A stretch of DNA of 64,000 nucleotides from an uncultured Gemmatimonadales bacterium (GTDB lineage Bacteria > Gemmatimonadota > Gemmatimonadetes > JACCXV01 > JAHWKZ01), in contig CAMYLR010000009.1 in assembly GCA_947259315.1 (NCBI GenBank), forward strand, positions 81,124-145,123, in the 5' to 3' direction. Position numbers and translations under genes: made by a program. The notes beneath the pieces are model-generated. The model saw only the letters and a list, made by a program, of their open reading frames with translations, was not told the origin of the DNA and did not search any database. Shown one piece after another: positions 48,807 to 58,323 of the stretch. Positions within the stretch are counted from its first letter, which is position 1. Each line of letters begins with the position of its first letter.

Positions 48807-49835
48807 GTGCCCGACTCGACACGCGATCGCGGTTGGGGAGAGTACCGGTTGGGGATCGTGGTGACTCTGGTTGTTGCCGCGGTCGTAATGACGGTGCTGC
48901 TGCTCGGGTCGCAACGTGGGCCGTTCCTGCCGGACACCCTCCCGTACTATCTCGAGCTGGACGACGCGGCTGGGATCCGAGTCGGATCGTTCGTCCGAGT
49001 CGGTGGCATTCCGGCGGGTGAGGTGCGCGATGTCGAAATCGTGCCGCCACGTCCACCAAAACCACCGGTGGCTGGGGAGATCGTTCTGCCGCCAGCCGAG
49101 TTCAAGCTGGCGGCTGACATCCGAATACAGATCGAAGTCGACGAGCGTTTTGAGCGCTACGTAACGCCAAGCTCGCGAGCACAACTGGCCAACGTGGGGC
49201 TCGGCGGCGAACGGTACGTTCGAATCACCGCCGGTGACGTGCGCGAGTCTCCACTCGAAGTCGGGTCCACGATAGCAGCCGTGCCGAGTGCCGATTGGGA
49301 CTTGATCTTGGCCAAGCTCGCGCGAGCGCTCAACGAGGCGCAGGTGTTGATGGCGGCAGCGCGCGAGGTGCGGGCCGACATAGCGGCGGGAGGCGGCACC
49401 GCCGGTAAGCTGCTGGATTCCGATGCTGAGCTATACCCGATTCTGAGCCGGGTGGTCGATGATGCCGAGCGGTTGCTGGCGGCGATCGACAGCGGGCCTG
49501 GGTTTATCGGACGGTACCGGAGCGATCCCACGCTGCGCGACCAGATCGCATCCCTCAAGCGGGAAATCGAAGCCCTCGACTCGTTGCGCAACGCGCCCGA
49601 TGGTGGGTATCAGCGGTGGGCCAGCCCGACCGAGCTCGAAGCGGCGCTGGCCGATGCCGGATCGCAGGCCGAGGCGGTGCGCTTTCATCTGGACGGCGCG
49701 CACGGCACGTTGGGCCGGTTGGCCTATGACGAGGAACTCCAGCGGCAGCTGAGGGTACTTCAGGCGCGGGTCGCGGATCTGGCCCGGGCGTTTCGCGATA
49801 ACCCATTGGGGTTTATTAACATAGAGCTTTTCTAG
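48807..49835 (+). CDS. MCE/MlaD-family lipid-binding protein
   Basis: 342 residues from GTG 48807; the long frame that begins inside metG is a shadow. One N-terminal membrane helix (residues about 14-36), then an MCE domain: YYLELDDAAGIRVGSFVRVGG and IPAGEVRDVEI, with a proline-rich loop, and ARAQLANVGLGGERYVRI. A helical tail follows. MCE proteins bind lipids between the membranes, normally with an MlaE permease and MlaF ATPase; none is nearby, so it must use partners encoded elsewhere. It follows metG by 2 bases. Confidence 0.88.
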   Translation: MPDSTRDRGWGEYRLGIVVTLVVAAVVMTVLLLGSQRGPFLPDTLPYYLELDDAAGIRVGSFVRVGGIPAGEVRDVEIVPPRPPKPPVAGEIVLPPAEFKLAADIRIQIEVDERFERYVTPSSRAQLANVGLGGERYVRITAGDVRESPLEVGSTIAAVPSADWDLILAKLARALNEAQVLMAAAREVRADIAAGGGTAGKLLDSDAELYPILSRVVDDAERLLAAIDSGPGFIGRYRSDPTLRDQIASLKREIEALDSLRNAPDGGYQRWASPTELEAALADAGSQAEAVRFHLDGAHGTLGRLAYDEELQRQLRVLQARVADLARAFRDNPLGFINIELF

Positions 49836-49887
49836 AGCGGTTCGGACAGAAATGCGGAACGCGGACTGCACACCAGGTCCACTGAGT

Positions 49888-49916
49888 TGACACAACAGTG
49901 CCCGGAAGCTAGCGTT
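49888..49916 (+). promoter_or_regulatory. Promoter upstream of the second M23 gene
   Basis: TTGACA (49888-49893), a 17-base spacer and TAGCGT (49911-49916). The -35 is perfect and the -10 keeps T, A and the final T. A strong hairpin terminator follows at 49963-49985, before the gene at 50011. Confidence 0.55.
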
Positions 49917-49962
49917 TTTGGGCGTTTACTCGACGCACCGCACCACATTATTAGAGTCTTCT

Positions 49963-49985
49963 GGCGGCATGGCCGCCAATTTTTT
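49963..49985 (+). terminator. Intrinsic terminator before the second M23 gene
   Basis: GGCGGC, a 3-base loop and GCCGCC (stem 49963-49977), followed after AA by six T (49980-49985). This is the clearest Rho-independent terminator in the window. It can end the mfd-to-MCE operon and would also stop most transcripts from the promoter at 49888 after about 60 bases. Confidence 0.8.
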
Positions 49986-50010
49986 GCCAATCTCTCGGGG
50001 GGATTGATCG

Positions 50011-50934
50011 GTGTTCGACCGTTTTGGGACGCTCATGTACATACCAAATGAAAAAAGCAAGGTACGATCTTTCCCGCTGTCGACTCGAACCGCTGTCGGC
50101 GTTGGCATGGTTGCGATCGGAGTGGTCGCCTTTGTCTCCGGCTTGGGGTTGGCCGCGTTTCTTGGCGGCGAGCTGCCCGGCAAAGCCACCGTCGTAGCCG
50201 AGAACGACCGCCTCCGCAGCGAGTTGGAGAATGCGGAAGGCGAGATCGCAACTCTGGGTCAGACTCTCGAGACACTGTTGGACCGTGAGGAAGAGCTGCG
50301 GTTGGCGGCCGACCTGCCACCGGTTCCGCTCGAGGTTCAGGCGGTCGGTGTCGGTGGTCCCGGGCACACGCCGTTTGACGGCACCGGGCTGGGCGATGCT
50401 CAGCTTCACAACCGGGTGGCATCGATGACGACTTCGCTCGATGTGCTGTTGCGGCGCAGCGAGTTGGTCGCCAACAGCTTCGAGGACGTCAAGAAGTCGA
50501 TCGCATCCAACCGCGAGCGATTCGAAGCCACGCCATCGATCTGGCCCGCCTCGGGTTTCCTGTCGAGCAGCTATTCGATGCGTCGCAGGCATCCGATCTT
50601 CCACGACGTCCGACCCCACTTCGGGATCGACATCTCGGCCAATCGGGGCAATCCGATTTTGGCTACCGCGGCTGGGCGCGTAGTCCGCGCCGGTTGGCAG
50701 AACGGGCACGGTAATCAGGTTGAGATCGAGCACGGCCACGGCATTCTCACCAAGTACTCGCACGCTTCAAAGGTGCTCGTCAAGCCGGGCCAGAAGGTCA
50801 AGCGCGGAGATACGATCGCGTTGGTCGGGTCGACAGGTTACGCGATCGCGCCCCACGTGCACTATGAGGTGCATGAGAATGGGGATCCGGTTGATCCGCT
50901 GAAGTACATCTTCCCAGACGCCATCGCCGACTGA
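50011..50934 (+). CDS. M23 (LytM) peptidoglycan endopeptidase, second copy
   Basis: 307 residues from GTG 50011, with a G-rich ribosome binding site upstream. A cytoplasmic N-terminus (1-28) contains TLMYIPNEKSKVRSFPLS, then a membrane helix (about 30-52), a coiled-coil region (about 60-175) and a LytM domain with intact HFGIDIS and PHVHYEV. The layout and the N-terminal motif match the M23 protein encoded beside bactofilin at 22210, but this one is longer because of its coiled coil. It likely belongs to the same cytoskeleton-linked cell-wall system. It stands alone, with its own promoter and leader. Confidence 0.9.
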   Translation: MFDRFGTLMYIPNEKSKVRSFPLSTRTAVGVGMVAIGVVAFVSGLGLAAFLGGELPGKATVVAENDRLRSELENAEGEIATLGQTLETLLDREEELRLAADLPPVPLEVQAVGVGGPGHTPFDGTGLGDAQLHNRVASMTTSLDVLLRRSELVANSFEDVKKSIASNRERFEATPSIWPASGFLSSSYSMRRRHPIFHDVRPHFGIDISANRGNPILATAAGRVVRAGWQNGHGNQVEIEHGHGILTKYSHASKVLVKPGQKVKRGDTIALVGSTGYAIAPHVHYEVHENGDPVDPLKYIFPDAIAD

Positions 50935-51045
50935 GGTCACACATCGTGGCCGATCTCTTTGTTGCGCTCGTCGCGACGTTCTGCGGCGTACGTGAAGTAC
51001 GCCTCGACCCCCTCTCCTCACGCGCCTCGATCTGCACTGTCCTGA

Positions 51046-52362
51046 GTGGCCCCCAAGTCTGTGCATAAACGGGTCGTGACCCCGCCACAGCTGACGACCG
51101 TGGGGCAGGCTGGCGATCCCGCCCCGGCGCCGTTTGAGCGCGCGCGACTGGACAGCGGCGCTCGGGTCCTAGTTCGCGCCAATCGCGCACAACCGATCGT
51201 AGCGGTCGATCTTTGGCTTGGGGTCGGCGCGGTCGATGAGGCCGATGAGCACATCGGCATCTCTCATTTTCTCGAGCACATGTTTTTCAAGGGGACCGAG
51301 CGGTTCCCGCTCGGCGCGATGGATCGAGTGGTAAAGGAGATGGGGGGCTACAACAACGCCGCCACGTCGCTCGAGTTCACGCATTACTTCATCGTCTCGC
51401 CGAGCGAGTATTTCGAGACCTCGCTCGAGCTGCTTACTGACCACCTGTTGCGGCCGACGCTCCCGCCGCCCGAACTGGAGCGCGAGCGACAGGTCGTAAA
51501 GGAAGAGATCCGCCGCCGCAACGACTCGCCCCACGGACGGCTGTTCACTCGCCTGAGCCAGGCGGTCTTCGGCGACAGTCCCTACGGTCGAGAGGTTTTG
51601 GGGACCCCCGAATCGCTGGATCGCATCAGCCCCGACGTGATGCGCCGGTACTGGTCGGACCACTACGCGGCCGAACGGTTGGTGGTGGCGGTCGCCGGCG
51701 ACGTCGATCCAACGACGGTCGTCGAGCAGGTCGCCGAGAGGTTGGAGCCACTGCGGAGCGGCTCAGCAGGCGGCGCTCCGCCGGAGCCACCCCCACCAGC
51801 AACGGACCCGGTCGAGGATACGATGGAGATCAACCAGGGGTACCTGGCTTGGGGGTTCAGAACCGCCGGGCGGACCGATCTCGATGAGCTCTGCGCACTG
51901 GACGTGGCGAGTACGATCCTCGGCGATGGTATGACTTCGCGCTTGTATCGACGCTTGATCGACGAGCTGCGCCTGGTGACCTCGGTTAGCGCCTGGATGT
52001 ACCCGCTCAGTGAGACCGGCGTCTTGGGGATTGACGCCATTTGTGCGCCCGACAAACGAGCCCAAGTCGAGTCTGAAATCACGGCTGTCGTGTCGACAGC
52101 GATCGAAACCGGTTTTGAGGAAGAAGAGGTGCGCCGCGCGAAAGCGATGCTGGCCGCCGAGTTCGCTTATGCGACCGAGACGAATGCGGCCGTTACGGGC
52201 ACTCTCGGCGAGCACGAAGTGCTGTTCGGAGACGCGGGGGTTTTTCGTCGTTTGCTCGAGGGCATCGCCGCGGTGACGACCGAGGACGCTACGCAAGCGC
52301 TCGCCGAGCGCGGCGACCCGGGTGTGGCGGTGCGAGCATGGGTGGGCCCCGATGGCTCTTGA
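51046..52362 (+). CDS. M16 family zinc metallopeptidase, active subunit
   Basis: About 438 residues from GTG 51046; the start is uncertain because GTG 51061 and later codons also fit and no ribosome binding site is clear. No signal peptide is obvious. The inverted zinc motif HFLEHMFF (HxxEH) is at about residue 74, with the downstream acidic helix RERQVVKEEI holding the third ligand. Two homologous halves make the usual clamshell. M16B enzymes act as active/inactive heterodimers; the next gene supplies the second chain. Confidence 0.92.
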   Translation: MAPKSVHKRVVTPPQLTTVGQAGDPAPAPFERARLDSGARVLVRANRAQPIVAVDLWLGVGAVDEADEHIGISHFLEHMFFKGTERFPLGAMDRVVKEMGGYNNAATSLEFTHYFIVSPSEYFETSLELLTDHLLRPTLPPPELERERQVVKEEIRRRNDSPHGRLFTRLSQAVFGDSPYGREVLGTPESLDRISPDVMRRYWSDHYAAERLVVAVAGDVDPTTVVEQVAERLEPLRSGSAGGAPPEPPPPATDPVEDTMEINQGYLAWGFRTAGRTDLDELCALDVASTILGDGMTSRLYRRLIDELRLVTSVSAWMYPLSETGVLGIDAICAPDKRAQVESEITAVVSTAIETGFEEEEVRRAKAMLAAEFAYATETNAAVTGTLGEHEVLFGDAGVFRRLLEGIAAVTTEDATQALAERGDPGVAVRAWVGPDGS

Positions 52363-53599
52363 TCACCGAAAGCACGAGTTGTCTGGCGGGACGACGATCC
52401 TCGCCCGGCCGTTGAACGCCAACGATATCGTCGCGCTATATGCGGCGATCCCGATGGGCTCGCTCTACGAAACCGATGAAGAGGCCGGTATCTCTCAACT
52501 CGTTCAGAGTGTGCTTCCAAGGGGTACCGCCCAGCGGTCGGCCGACGCGTTTCAGGATCGCTTGGCTGAGTTGGGTGCCGAGCTGGATACCAGCGCCGGC
52601 ACTGACATGGGCTCGGTCACGTTGAAAGCGACCGCTGAGACTTGGGAGCCTGCGGCGGAGCTGTTCCTCGAGGCCCTGACCCAGCCGGCGTTCACCGAAG
52701 ACGAGGTCGCGTCCGAGGTCGAGCAGACGCTGGGCGCGCTCGAAGCCCGCGAGGACGAGCTTATGACTCGTGCGCTAGACCTCTTTCGGGAGGTGTTTTA
52801 CGGCCAACACCCGTATCACAAGCCGGCGATCGGCTATCGCGAGACCGTTCGCGAGGTCGACCGAGACCAGGTGGTCGCTGCCGCGCATCGGTTCTACAGG
52901 CCGACGCCACCCGTCGTCACCGCCGTCGGTCGTTTCGACACCGACCGTCTCTTGTCGATGCTCGAGTCGACGCTCGGGCCGTTGCCGATCGGTGCCCCGC
53001 CGGCTCGTCCGTCGGCACCCGAACCCGGTGGCGGAGCTCAACGCATCGCCCTCGATCGGGAGGCGGCTTACCTCGTTTACGGTTTCCCGGCCCCAGACTA
53101 CACGCACGCCGATTATCCGACCGCGCGACTCATAGACGCCGTGTTGGGAGGATCGATGTCTTCGCGCCTGTTCGTCGAGCTGCGGGAGAAACGGTCGCTG
53201 GCGTATCAAGTGTCGACGTTCTACAGCGATCGGATCGACGGGTCGTTTCTCGCTGGGTACATCGTCACCGACCCCGATCGCGTCGAAGATGCGGCTCGCG
53301 GGTTGGCGGCCGAGTTCGACCGTATCGTCACCGAGCCGATTGAGGACGACGAGCTCTCCGCCGCGAAGCATTATCTGCGGGGGCGATTCCTTCTTGGCGC
53401 CGAGACGAACATGGCGCAAGCTTCGCGACTCGCGGCCTATGAGGTGTACGGCCTGGGCCATGACTTCGGCGACAGATGGGTGGCCGAGGTCCAGTCAGTG
53501 ACCCCCGAGCAGGTGCGCGCGGTCGCCCAGAGATGGTTGACCGGATCGCCAACCTGTGCATGGATCGTACGAACGGGTACACCGGAGTTTGAGCTCTAG
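52352..53599 (+). CDS. M16 family protein, non-catalytic subunit
   Basis: 415 residues from ATG 52352, overlapping the previous gene by 11 bases. It aligns in form to the active subunit, but the zinc motif is replaced by GISQLVQSVL, so it is catalytically dead. The C-terminal half keeps ELREKRSLAYQVSTFYSD, the substrate-binding R/Y region expected in the regulatory chain of M16B heterodimers. Confidence 0.92.
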   Translation: MALDHRKHELSGGTTILARPLNANDIVALYAAIPMGSLYETDEEAGISQLVQSVLPRGTAQRSADAFQDRLAELGAELDTSAGTDMGSVTLKATAETWEPAAELFLEALTQPAFTEDEVASEVEQTLGALEAREDELMTRALDLFREVFYGQHPYHKPAIGYRETVREVDRDQVVAAAHRFYRPTPPVVTAVGRFDTDRLLSMLESTLGPLPIGAPPARPSAPEPGGGAQRIALDREAAYLVYGFPAPDYTHADYPTARLIDAVLGGSMSSRLFVELREKRSLAYQVSTFYSDRIDGSFLAGYIVTDPDRVEDAARGLAAEFDRIVTEPIEDDELSAAKHYLRGRFLLGAETNMAQASRLAAYEVYGLGHDFGDRWVAEVQSVTPEQVRAVAQRWLTGSPTCAWIVRTGTPEFEL

Positions 53600-53671
53600 C
53601 GCCAACGTTGCTAGCGTCGCCACGCTGCCGGTAACTTGTCGAACCTGAACATCAGCCCAGGAGGTCCGCCG

Positions 53672-54406
53672 GTGGGAGTTGCCCGAAGCTCGCTCGTGCT
53701 TACGCTGTTTCTCGGCGCACTCGTCGCGTGCAGCACAGAGACTCAATTGACGATAGACGCCCACGGAGAGAATGCGGAAGGCGAAATGGTGCCGCTTTCG
53801 AACGTGTCGCTCGACATCCTTCCCTACGACATCGACGAGTTGTATGCCGAGCTAGAGGGCCAGTCCCAGCCGGGTGAGCCGCCGTCAGCCGATGCGATCC
53901 GCCAGCTTTCGCAACAGTATCAAGACGCATGCTCATCGTATCGCGCAACGAGTGATTCGATCGAGGGCGTGCAGGCCCGTGCTAGCGCGATCTCGGATCG
54001 CACATCGGATGAGTACCGAGAGGCGTTTGAGGCGTACCAGGCGCTTGTGGCTCGCGAGAAGCAGCGCTTTGAGTCGTGTCAGACCATCACTGATCGTTAC
54101 ACCGGTGTTCGAGATGAGTATCGAGAGACGCGCCGCGCCTGGGAAGAGCGTGCCTGGCCGGAAGACGCGTTCGCCGTGGCCGAGAATGAGCGCGTTGGTG
54201 AGATGCCCCTGCAGGTAGTGGAGACCGATCCCGATGGTCAGGCTACCGTTACCGTCCCCAATGGTTCATGGTGGATTCTGGGGGATTCACCGGTTCCGGG
54301 TTCGATCAGCCAACGCTATCGTTGGAACCTGCGCGTCGAGGCGGAGGGCGGAGAACAGGCCGTTCAGCTGACCGGCGAAAACGCGAGCCTAGAGCCGGTG
54401 TACTAG
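53672..54406 (+). CDS. Lipoprotein of unknown function
   Basis: 244 residues from GTG 53672, with AGGAGG 7 bases upstream; an earlier frame start at 53636 is unlikely. The lipobox LGALVA precedes Cys20. The mature part has a helical, Gln/Glu-rich middle (about 60-150) with two Cys (DACSSY, ESCQTI) and a beta-rich C-terminus (GQATVTVPNGSWWILG) resembling a carboxypeptidase-regulatory or transthyretin-like fold. Family not recognised. It lies between the M16 pair and the fatty-acid genes. Confidence 0.75.
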   Translation: MGVARSSLVLTLFLGALVACSTETQLTIDAHGENAEGEMVPLSNVSLDILPYDIDELYAELEGQSQPGEPPSADAIRQLSQQYQDACSSYRATSDSIEGVQARASAISDRTSDEYREAFEAYQALVAREKQRFESCQTITDRYTGVRDEYRETRRAWEERAWPEDAFAVAENERVGEMPLQVVETDPDGQATVTVPNGSWWILGDSPVPGSISQRYRWNLRVEAEGGEQAVQLTGENASLEPVY

Positions 54407-54446
54407 TCGACCCAACGATTCGCGCGAGCCAACACAAGGAGGCAGC

Positions 54447-55757
54447 ATGCCTCGACCCGGCAAGTGGGATCACGATCGACGCGTCGTCATCGTGGACGGG
54501 GTTCGAACGCCGTTCGCCAAAGCCGGGACAGGGTTGGCCGACGTCGTGGCGTTGGAGTTGGCACGCACCGCGATTCGTGAACTCGTCGAACGGACCGCAG
54601 TCGACGTAGCCCTCGTCGACGAGGTCATTCTCGGTAACGCTGCCCCTCCAGCAGATGCAGCGAACATCGCGCGCGTCGCCGCGCTCGAAGCTGGGTTGCC
54701 TGAGAGCGCACCCGCATTCTCCGTCGCGCGCAATTGTGCTTCCGGGTTTCAATCAATCACCGACGCTTACAACCAGATCGTCCTGGGGCAGTCGGACGTA
54801 GTCATCGCCGGCGGCGTTGAATCGATGTCGAACGTGCCGCTTCATTATCCGGACGAGTTCTCCGACGTGATGTCAGAGCTGGCGCGCTCGAAGTCGATGG
54901 CCGGCAAGCTGACCGCCGCCACACAGCTCCGCCCCGCGCATCTAAAACCCGTAGTTGCACTGGCCAAGGGGCTCACCGACCCGGTTTGCGGCCTCAATAT
55001 GGGTGAAACGGCCGAGGTTCTGGCTCGCGAGTTCAACCTGACCCGCGAGGCGCAGGACGAATACGCGTTGCGATCGCATCAGCGTGCCGCCGAGGCGTGG
55101 GCCGCGGGTCGCTTCGCGGACGAGGTAACCCCGGTGTTTATCCCACCCAGCTATCGAGACGTAGTCGCCGAAGACATCGGATACCGTCCCGAGCAGAGCT
55201 TGGAGGCGCTGGCGAAGCTCAGGCCCGTGTTCGATCGTCGAAACGGAACCGTTACCGCCGGCAACTCGTCGATGATTACCGACGGTGCGGTAGCTTTATT
55301 GTTAATGGAAGAAACCCGCGCCGCGGAATTGGGTTACGAGCCGCTGGCGCGAGTCGCCGCTTTTGCATTCGCTGGGTTCGATCCGCGCCGAATGGGGCTC
55401 GGCCCGGCTGTCGCCGCGCCGATCGCTCTCGATCGCGCGGGCGTGTCACTCGACGCGATCGACCTGATCGAGTTAAACGAAGCCTTTGCCGCTGTCGTGC
55501 TCGCCAACATGGAGGTCTTTCCGTCCCGCCAGTGGGCGACCGAGGTGCTCAATCGATCGCAACCGATCGGCGAGATCCGAGATGAGCGGTTGAACGTCAA
55601 CGGTGGCGCGATCGCCCTCGGCCACCCGATCGCAGCCACAGGGTCGCGGCTCGTGCTGACGCTGACGCTGGAGATGAAGCGACGCCACGCGAAGTGGGGT
55701 TTGGCGACCCTCTGCGTCGGCGGCGGACTCGGCGGAGCGATCGTCTTCGAGGCCTGA
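54447..55757 (+). CDS. fadI: Acetyl-CoA acyltransferase (thiolase, FadI-like)
   Basis: 436 residues from ATG 54447, with AAGGAGG upstream. Cleaves 3-ketoacyl-CoA to acetyl-CoA and a shortened acyl-CoA, the last step of beta-oxidation. The acylated Cys is in ARNCASGFQSI, the His in GGAIALGHPIAATGSR, and the second Cys in CVGGGLGG. Length and YDEF-type insert fit FadI rather than biosynthetic thiolase. Its last base is shared with the start of fadJ. Confidence 0.93.
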   Translation: MPRPGKWDHDRRVVIVDGVRTPFAKAGTGLADVVALELARTAIRELVERTAVDVALVDEVILGNAAPPADAANIARVAALEAGLPESAPAFSVARNCASGFQSITDAYNQIVLGQSDVVIAGGVESMSNVPLHYPDEFSDVMSELARSKSMAGKLTAATQLRPAHLKPVVALAKGLTDPVCGLNMGETAEVLAREFNLTREAQDEYALRSHQRAAEAWAAGRFADEVTPVFIPPSYRDVVAEDIGYRPEQSLEALAKLRPVFDRRNGTVTAGNSSMITDGAVALLLMEETRAAELGYEPLARVAAFAFAGFDPRRMGLGPAVAAPIALDRAGVSLDAIDLIELNEAFAAVVLANMEVFPSRQWATEVLNRSQPIGEIRDERLNVNGGAIALGHPIAATGSRLVLTLTLEMKRRHAKWGLATLCVGGGLGGAIVFEA

Positions 55758-57943
55758 TGCCGAGAGCGTTCGACTACCTCGTCGACGCGGCTGGCTTGGC
55801 CCAGGTCATGTTCGACACCCCGGAGAAGCGGGTCAACCTGTGGTCGGCGGAGACCCTCGACGAGCTCGAGCAGGTGCTAGCTGAGCTGACCGCGCGGGGG
55901 GATCTGGCGGGCGTCGTTTTTCGTTCCGCAAAACCCGACACGTTTATCGCCGGGGCCGATATCGAGATGTTGGCCTCGGTTGACTCGCGTGAGTCGGCGA
56001 TCGCGCTGGCACGCCGCGGTCAGGAGGTGTTCCAGCGCGTAGCGGACGTTTCCGTACCCACGGTGGCCGCGATCCACGGCGCATGCGTCGGTGGCGGGCT
56101 CGAGTTCGCGCTCGCTTGTTCATTCCGTGTCGCAACCGACGATCGCTCGACCCGACTCGGATTTCCCGAGGTCCAACTCGGGATTCTCCCGGCTTGGGGT
56201 GGCACGCAACGCGCCCCACGACTGATCGGACTTCAGCAAGCGCTGCAGCTGATCCTGACCAGTCGGTTGGTGTCGGGAAGCCGCGCCAAGCGGATCGGCT
56301 TGGTGGATCGGGTGGTTCCAGAGTCGAAGTTGGTCGACGCCGCCGAAGAGGTGGCCCGAGCCGCGTTCGGTGGACGGCGCGTACCGGGCGGAGGCGGTCG
56401 TGGATTGGCGGGCTACGTCCTCGAGCGCAACCCGGTCGGGAGGAAGGTGGTGTTCAATCAGAGTAGGCGCCGCGTCCGCGAACGAACGGGTGGCCACTAC
56501 CCCGCGCCACTTGCGGCCATCGACGCGGTCGAAGCGGGCCAAGTCAGCGGGTTGGCGGCGGGGCTTGAAGCCGAAGCCGCAGCTGCAGGTGAGCTCGCCA
56601 CCTCGTCCACCGCACGCAACCTGATGTGGCTGTACCAGCGCCGCGAGGGGTCGCGCAAACCACTCGAAGAGGGATCGCCTCGTACCGTCAAACGGTTGGG
56701 TATCCTGGGTGCGGGCGTCATGGGTGGCGGTATCGCCGAGGTCGCGGCCTACAACGGAATCGAGGTCCGGCTCAAGGACATCGACGCCGATCAGGTCGCC
56801 GCCGGTCTCGCGCACGCATCGAAGATCGCCCGCGGTCTAGAGCGCAAGGGCAAGTTCACGCGACGTGAAGTACGGCAGTTGATGAACCGCATTTCGGGGA
56901 CCACTTCGTACCGAGGATTTCAGCGCAGCGATGTCGTGGTCGAAGCGATCGTCGAGGATCTCGAGATCAAACGCCGGGTTCTGGCCGAACTCGAATCGGT
57001 CGTCGGGTCGGAGACCGTACTCGCGACTAATACGTCGTCGCTGTTGGTCGATGATCTCGCGACCGCTATCGATCAGCCGGATCGATTTGGCGGGCTTCAC
57101 TTCTTCAACCCGGTCGAAAAGATGCCGTTGGTCGAGATCGTGCGCGGCAAGCACACGTCGCCGACTGCGGTGGCGACGCTGCACAAGCTGGCCCTCGACC
57201 TCGGAAAGACACCGGTCGTGGTCGGCGACGGTCCAGGTTTCTGGGTCAACCGGCTCTTGATGCCGTATTTGAACGAGGCCGCTCACTTGTACGCCGAGGG
57301 TGTGTCGATCGAGGTGCTCGACCGCGCACTCGAAAAGTTCGGGCTGCCGATGGGCCCGTTGGCGCTGCTCGACGAGATCGGGCTCGACGTGGCGGCCAAA
57401 GTCGGCAAGGTCATGGCGGCGGCATTCCCCGATCGCATGCGGCCGCACTCGCTCCTCCAGCGGCTCGAGCACTCCGGCCGGATGGGCAAGAAATCGGGGC
57501 GTGGGTTCTATCTGTACGAGCACGGACGCAGAAAATCGGCCGATGACGATCTACGCGCCGAGCTGGGTATAGGACCAGAGGGGATGGGTGAAGCCGCCGT
57601 ATTCGACGCCGACTACTTGGTGACGCGGTGTGTCTACCCGATGGTCAATGAGGCCTCCCGAGCGCTGACCGAGCAGATCGTCGCGAGCCCCGGCGACGGC
57701 GACTTGGCGCTCGTCATGGGGATCGGATGGCCACCGTTTCGAGGCGGGTTGTTGCGTTGGGCGGACGACGTGGGCTTGACGCCGATTGTAGATCGGCTGG
57801 ACGAATGGTCGGCGGCGATCGACTCACGCTTCGCGCCAGCCGCTGAGCTTCGTGAGCGGGCTCGCTGGGAGGGAGGCTTCTACGGCGCACCGCGAGTTAC
57901 GGTGTCGGGCACCGAGGAATCCCAACCCGGCCTAGGACTGTGA
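55757..57943 (+). CDS. fadJ: Fatty-acid oxidation multifunctional protein (enoyl-CoA hydratase / 3-hydroxyacyl-CoA dehydrogenase)
   Basis: 728 residues from ATG 55757. The N-terminal hydratase (residues 1-190) has AGADIEMLAS and HGACVGGGLEFALAC with the usual Glu positions. An NAD-binding domain (LGILGAGVMGGGIAEVAAYNG) starts near residue 310, and the 3-hydroxyacyl-CoA dehydrogenase signature GGLHFFNPVEKMPLVEI follows, with two C-terminal helical domains. It carries out steps two and three of beta-oxidation and partners with the thiolase encoded immediately upstream. Confidence 0.95.
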   Translation: MPRAFDYLVDAAGLAQVMFDTPEKRVNLWSAETLDELEQVLAELTARGDLAGVVFRSAKPDTFIAGADIEMLASVDSRESAIALARRGQEVFQRVADVSVPTVAAIHGACVGGGLEFALACSFRVATDDRSTRLGFPEVQLGILPAWGGTQRAPRLIGLQQALQLILTSRLVSGSRAKRIGLVDRVVPESKLVDAAEEVARAAFGGRRVPGGGGRGLAGYVLERNPVGRKVVFNQSRRRVRERTGGHYPAPLAAIDAVEAGQVSGLAAGLEAEAAAAGELATSSTARNLMWLYQRREGSRKPLEEGSPRTVKRLGILGAGVMGGGIAEVAAYNGIEVRLKDIDADQVAAGLAHASKIARGLERKGKFTRREVRQLMNRISGTTSYRGFQRSDVVVEAIVEDLEIKRRVLAELESVVGSETVLATNTSSLLVDDLATAIDQPDRFGGLHFFNPVEKMPLVEIVRGKHTSPTAVATLHKLALDLGKTPVVVGDGPGFWVNRLLMPYLNEAAHLYAEGVSIEVLDRALEKFGLPMGPLALLDEIGLDVAAKVGKVMAAAFPDRMRPHSLLQRLEHSGRMGKKSGRGFYLYEHGRRKSADDDLRAELGIGPEGMGEAAVFDADYLVTRCVYPMVNEASRALTEQIVASPGDGDLALVMGIGWPPFRGGLLRWADDVGLTPIVDRLDEWSAAIDSRFAPAAELRERARWEGGFYGAPRVTVSGTEESQPGLGL

Positions 57944-58323
57944 TGAGCTTCTTGGAGCCACTGATCGAAGCGACCGCGCCGGCGATGATGGGCGGCATCG
58001 CGCTCGCGATGATGGCCGTCTACGCCCTCGGCCGGGGCCGATCGTCGGTATGGCCGGCGACGTTGCTCAGGGTCCTGGCGGTGGCCGGAATCGTCGTCCC
58101 CGGAATGACGATCATCGGTTGGTACGAGCAGCTGCGCCGCACCAACCAGTTAACCGAAGCGCTCCCGGTCCACACCGCGCCAATCGTCGATATGGTCATC
58201 GTCAACAGCGCGATCCTCTTGAGCGCCGGCTTCCTGCTGCTGATCGGCGGTGTCTATCTCGCCCGGCAGCTTCCCGATCGACCCGAACTAGCAGCGGGGG
58301 AGCCCGCTGACGCCACGGAATGA
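57943..58323 (+). CDS. Small membrane protein of unknown function
   Basis: About 126 residues from ATG 57943 (GTG 57940 also possible), overlapping fadJ by 1 base and the dehydrogenase gene by 4. Three hydrophobic helices (about 8-30, 42-60, 85-108) and a polar acidic C-terminus. No family recognised. Its embedding in a beta-oxidation operon suggests a link to electron transfer or fatty-acid handling at the membrane. Confidence 0.7.
   Translation: MSFLEPLIEATAPAMMGGIALAMMAVYALGRGRSSVWPATLLRVLAVAGIVVPGMTIIGWYEQLRRTNQLTEALPVHTAPIVDMVIVNSAILLSAGFLLLIGGVYLARQLPDRPELAAGEPADATE

Noticed and set aside
50985-51003. Seven-base-pair perfect inverted repeat GGCGTAC/GTACGCC before the M16 gene
   Set aside because: No T-run follows and the stem is short; I cannot call it a terminator or operator.
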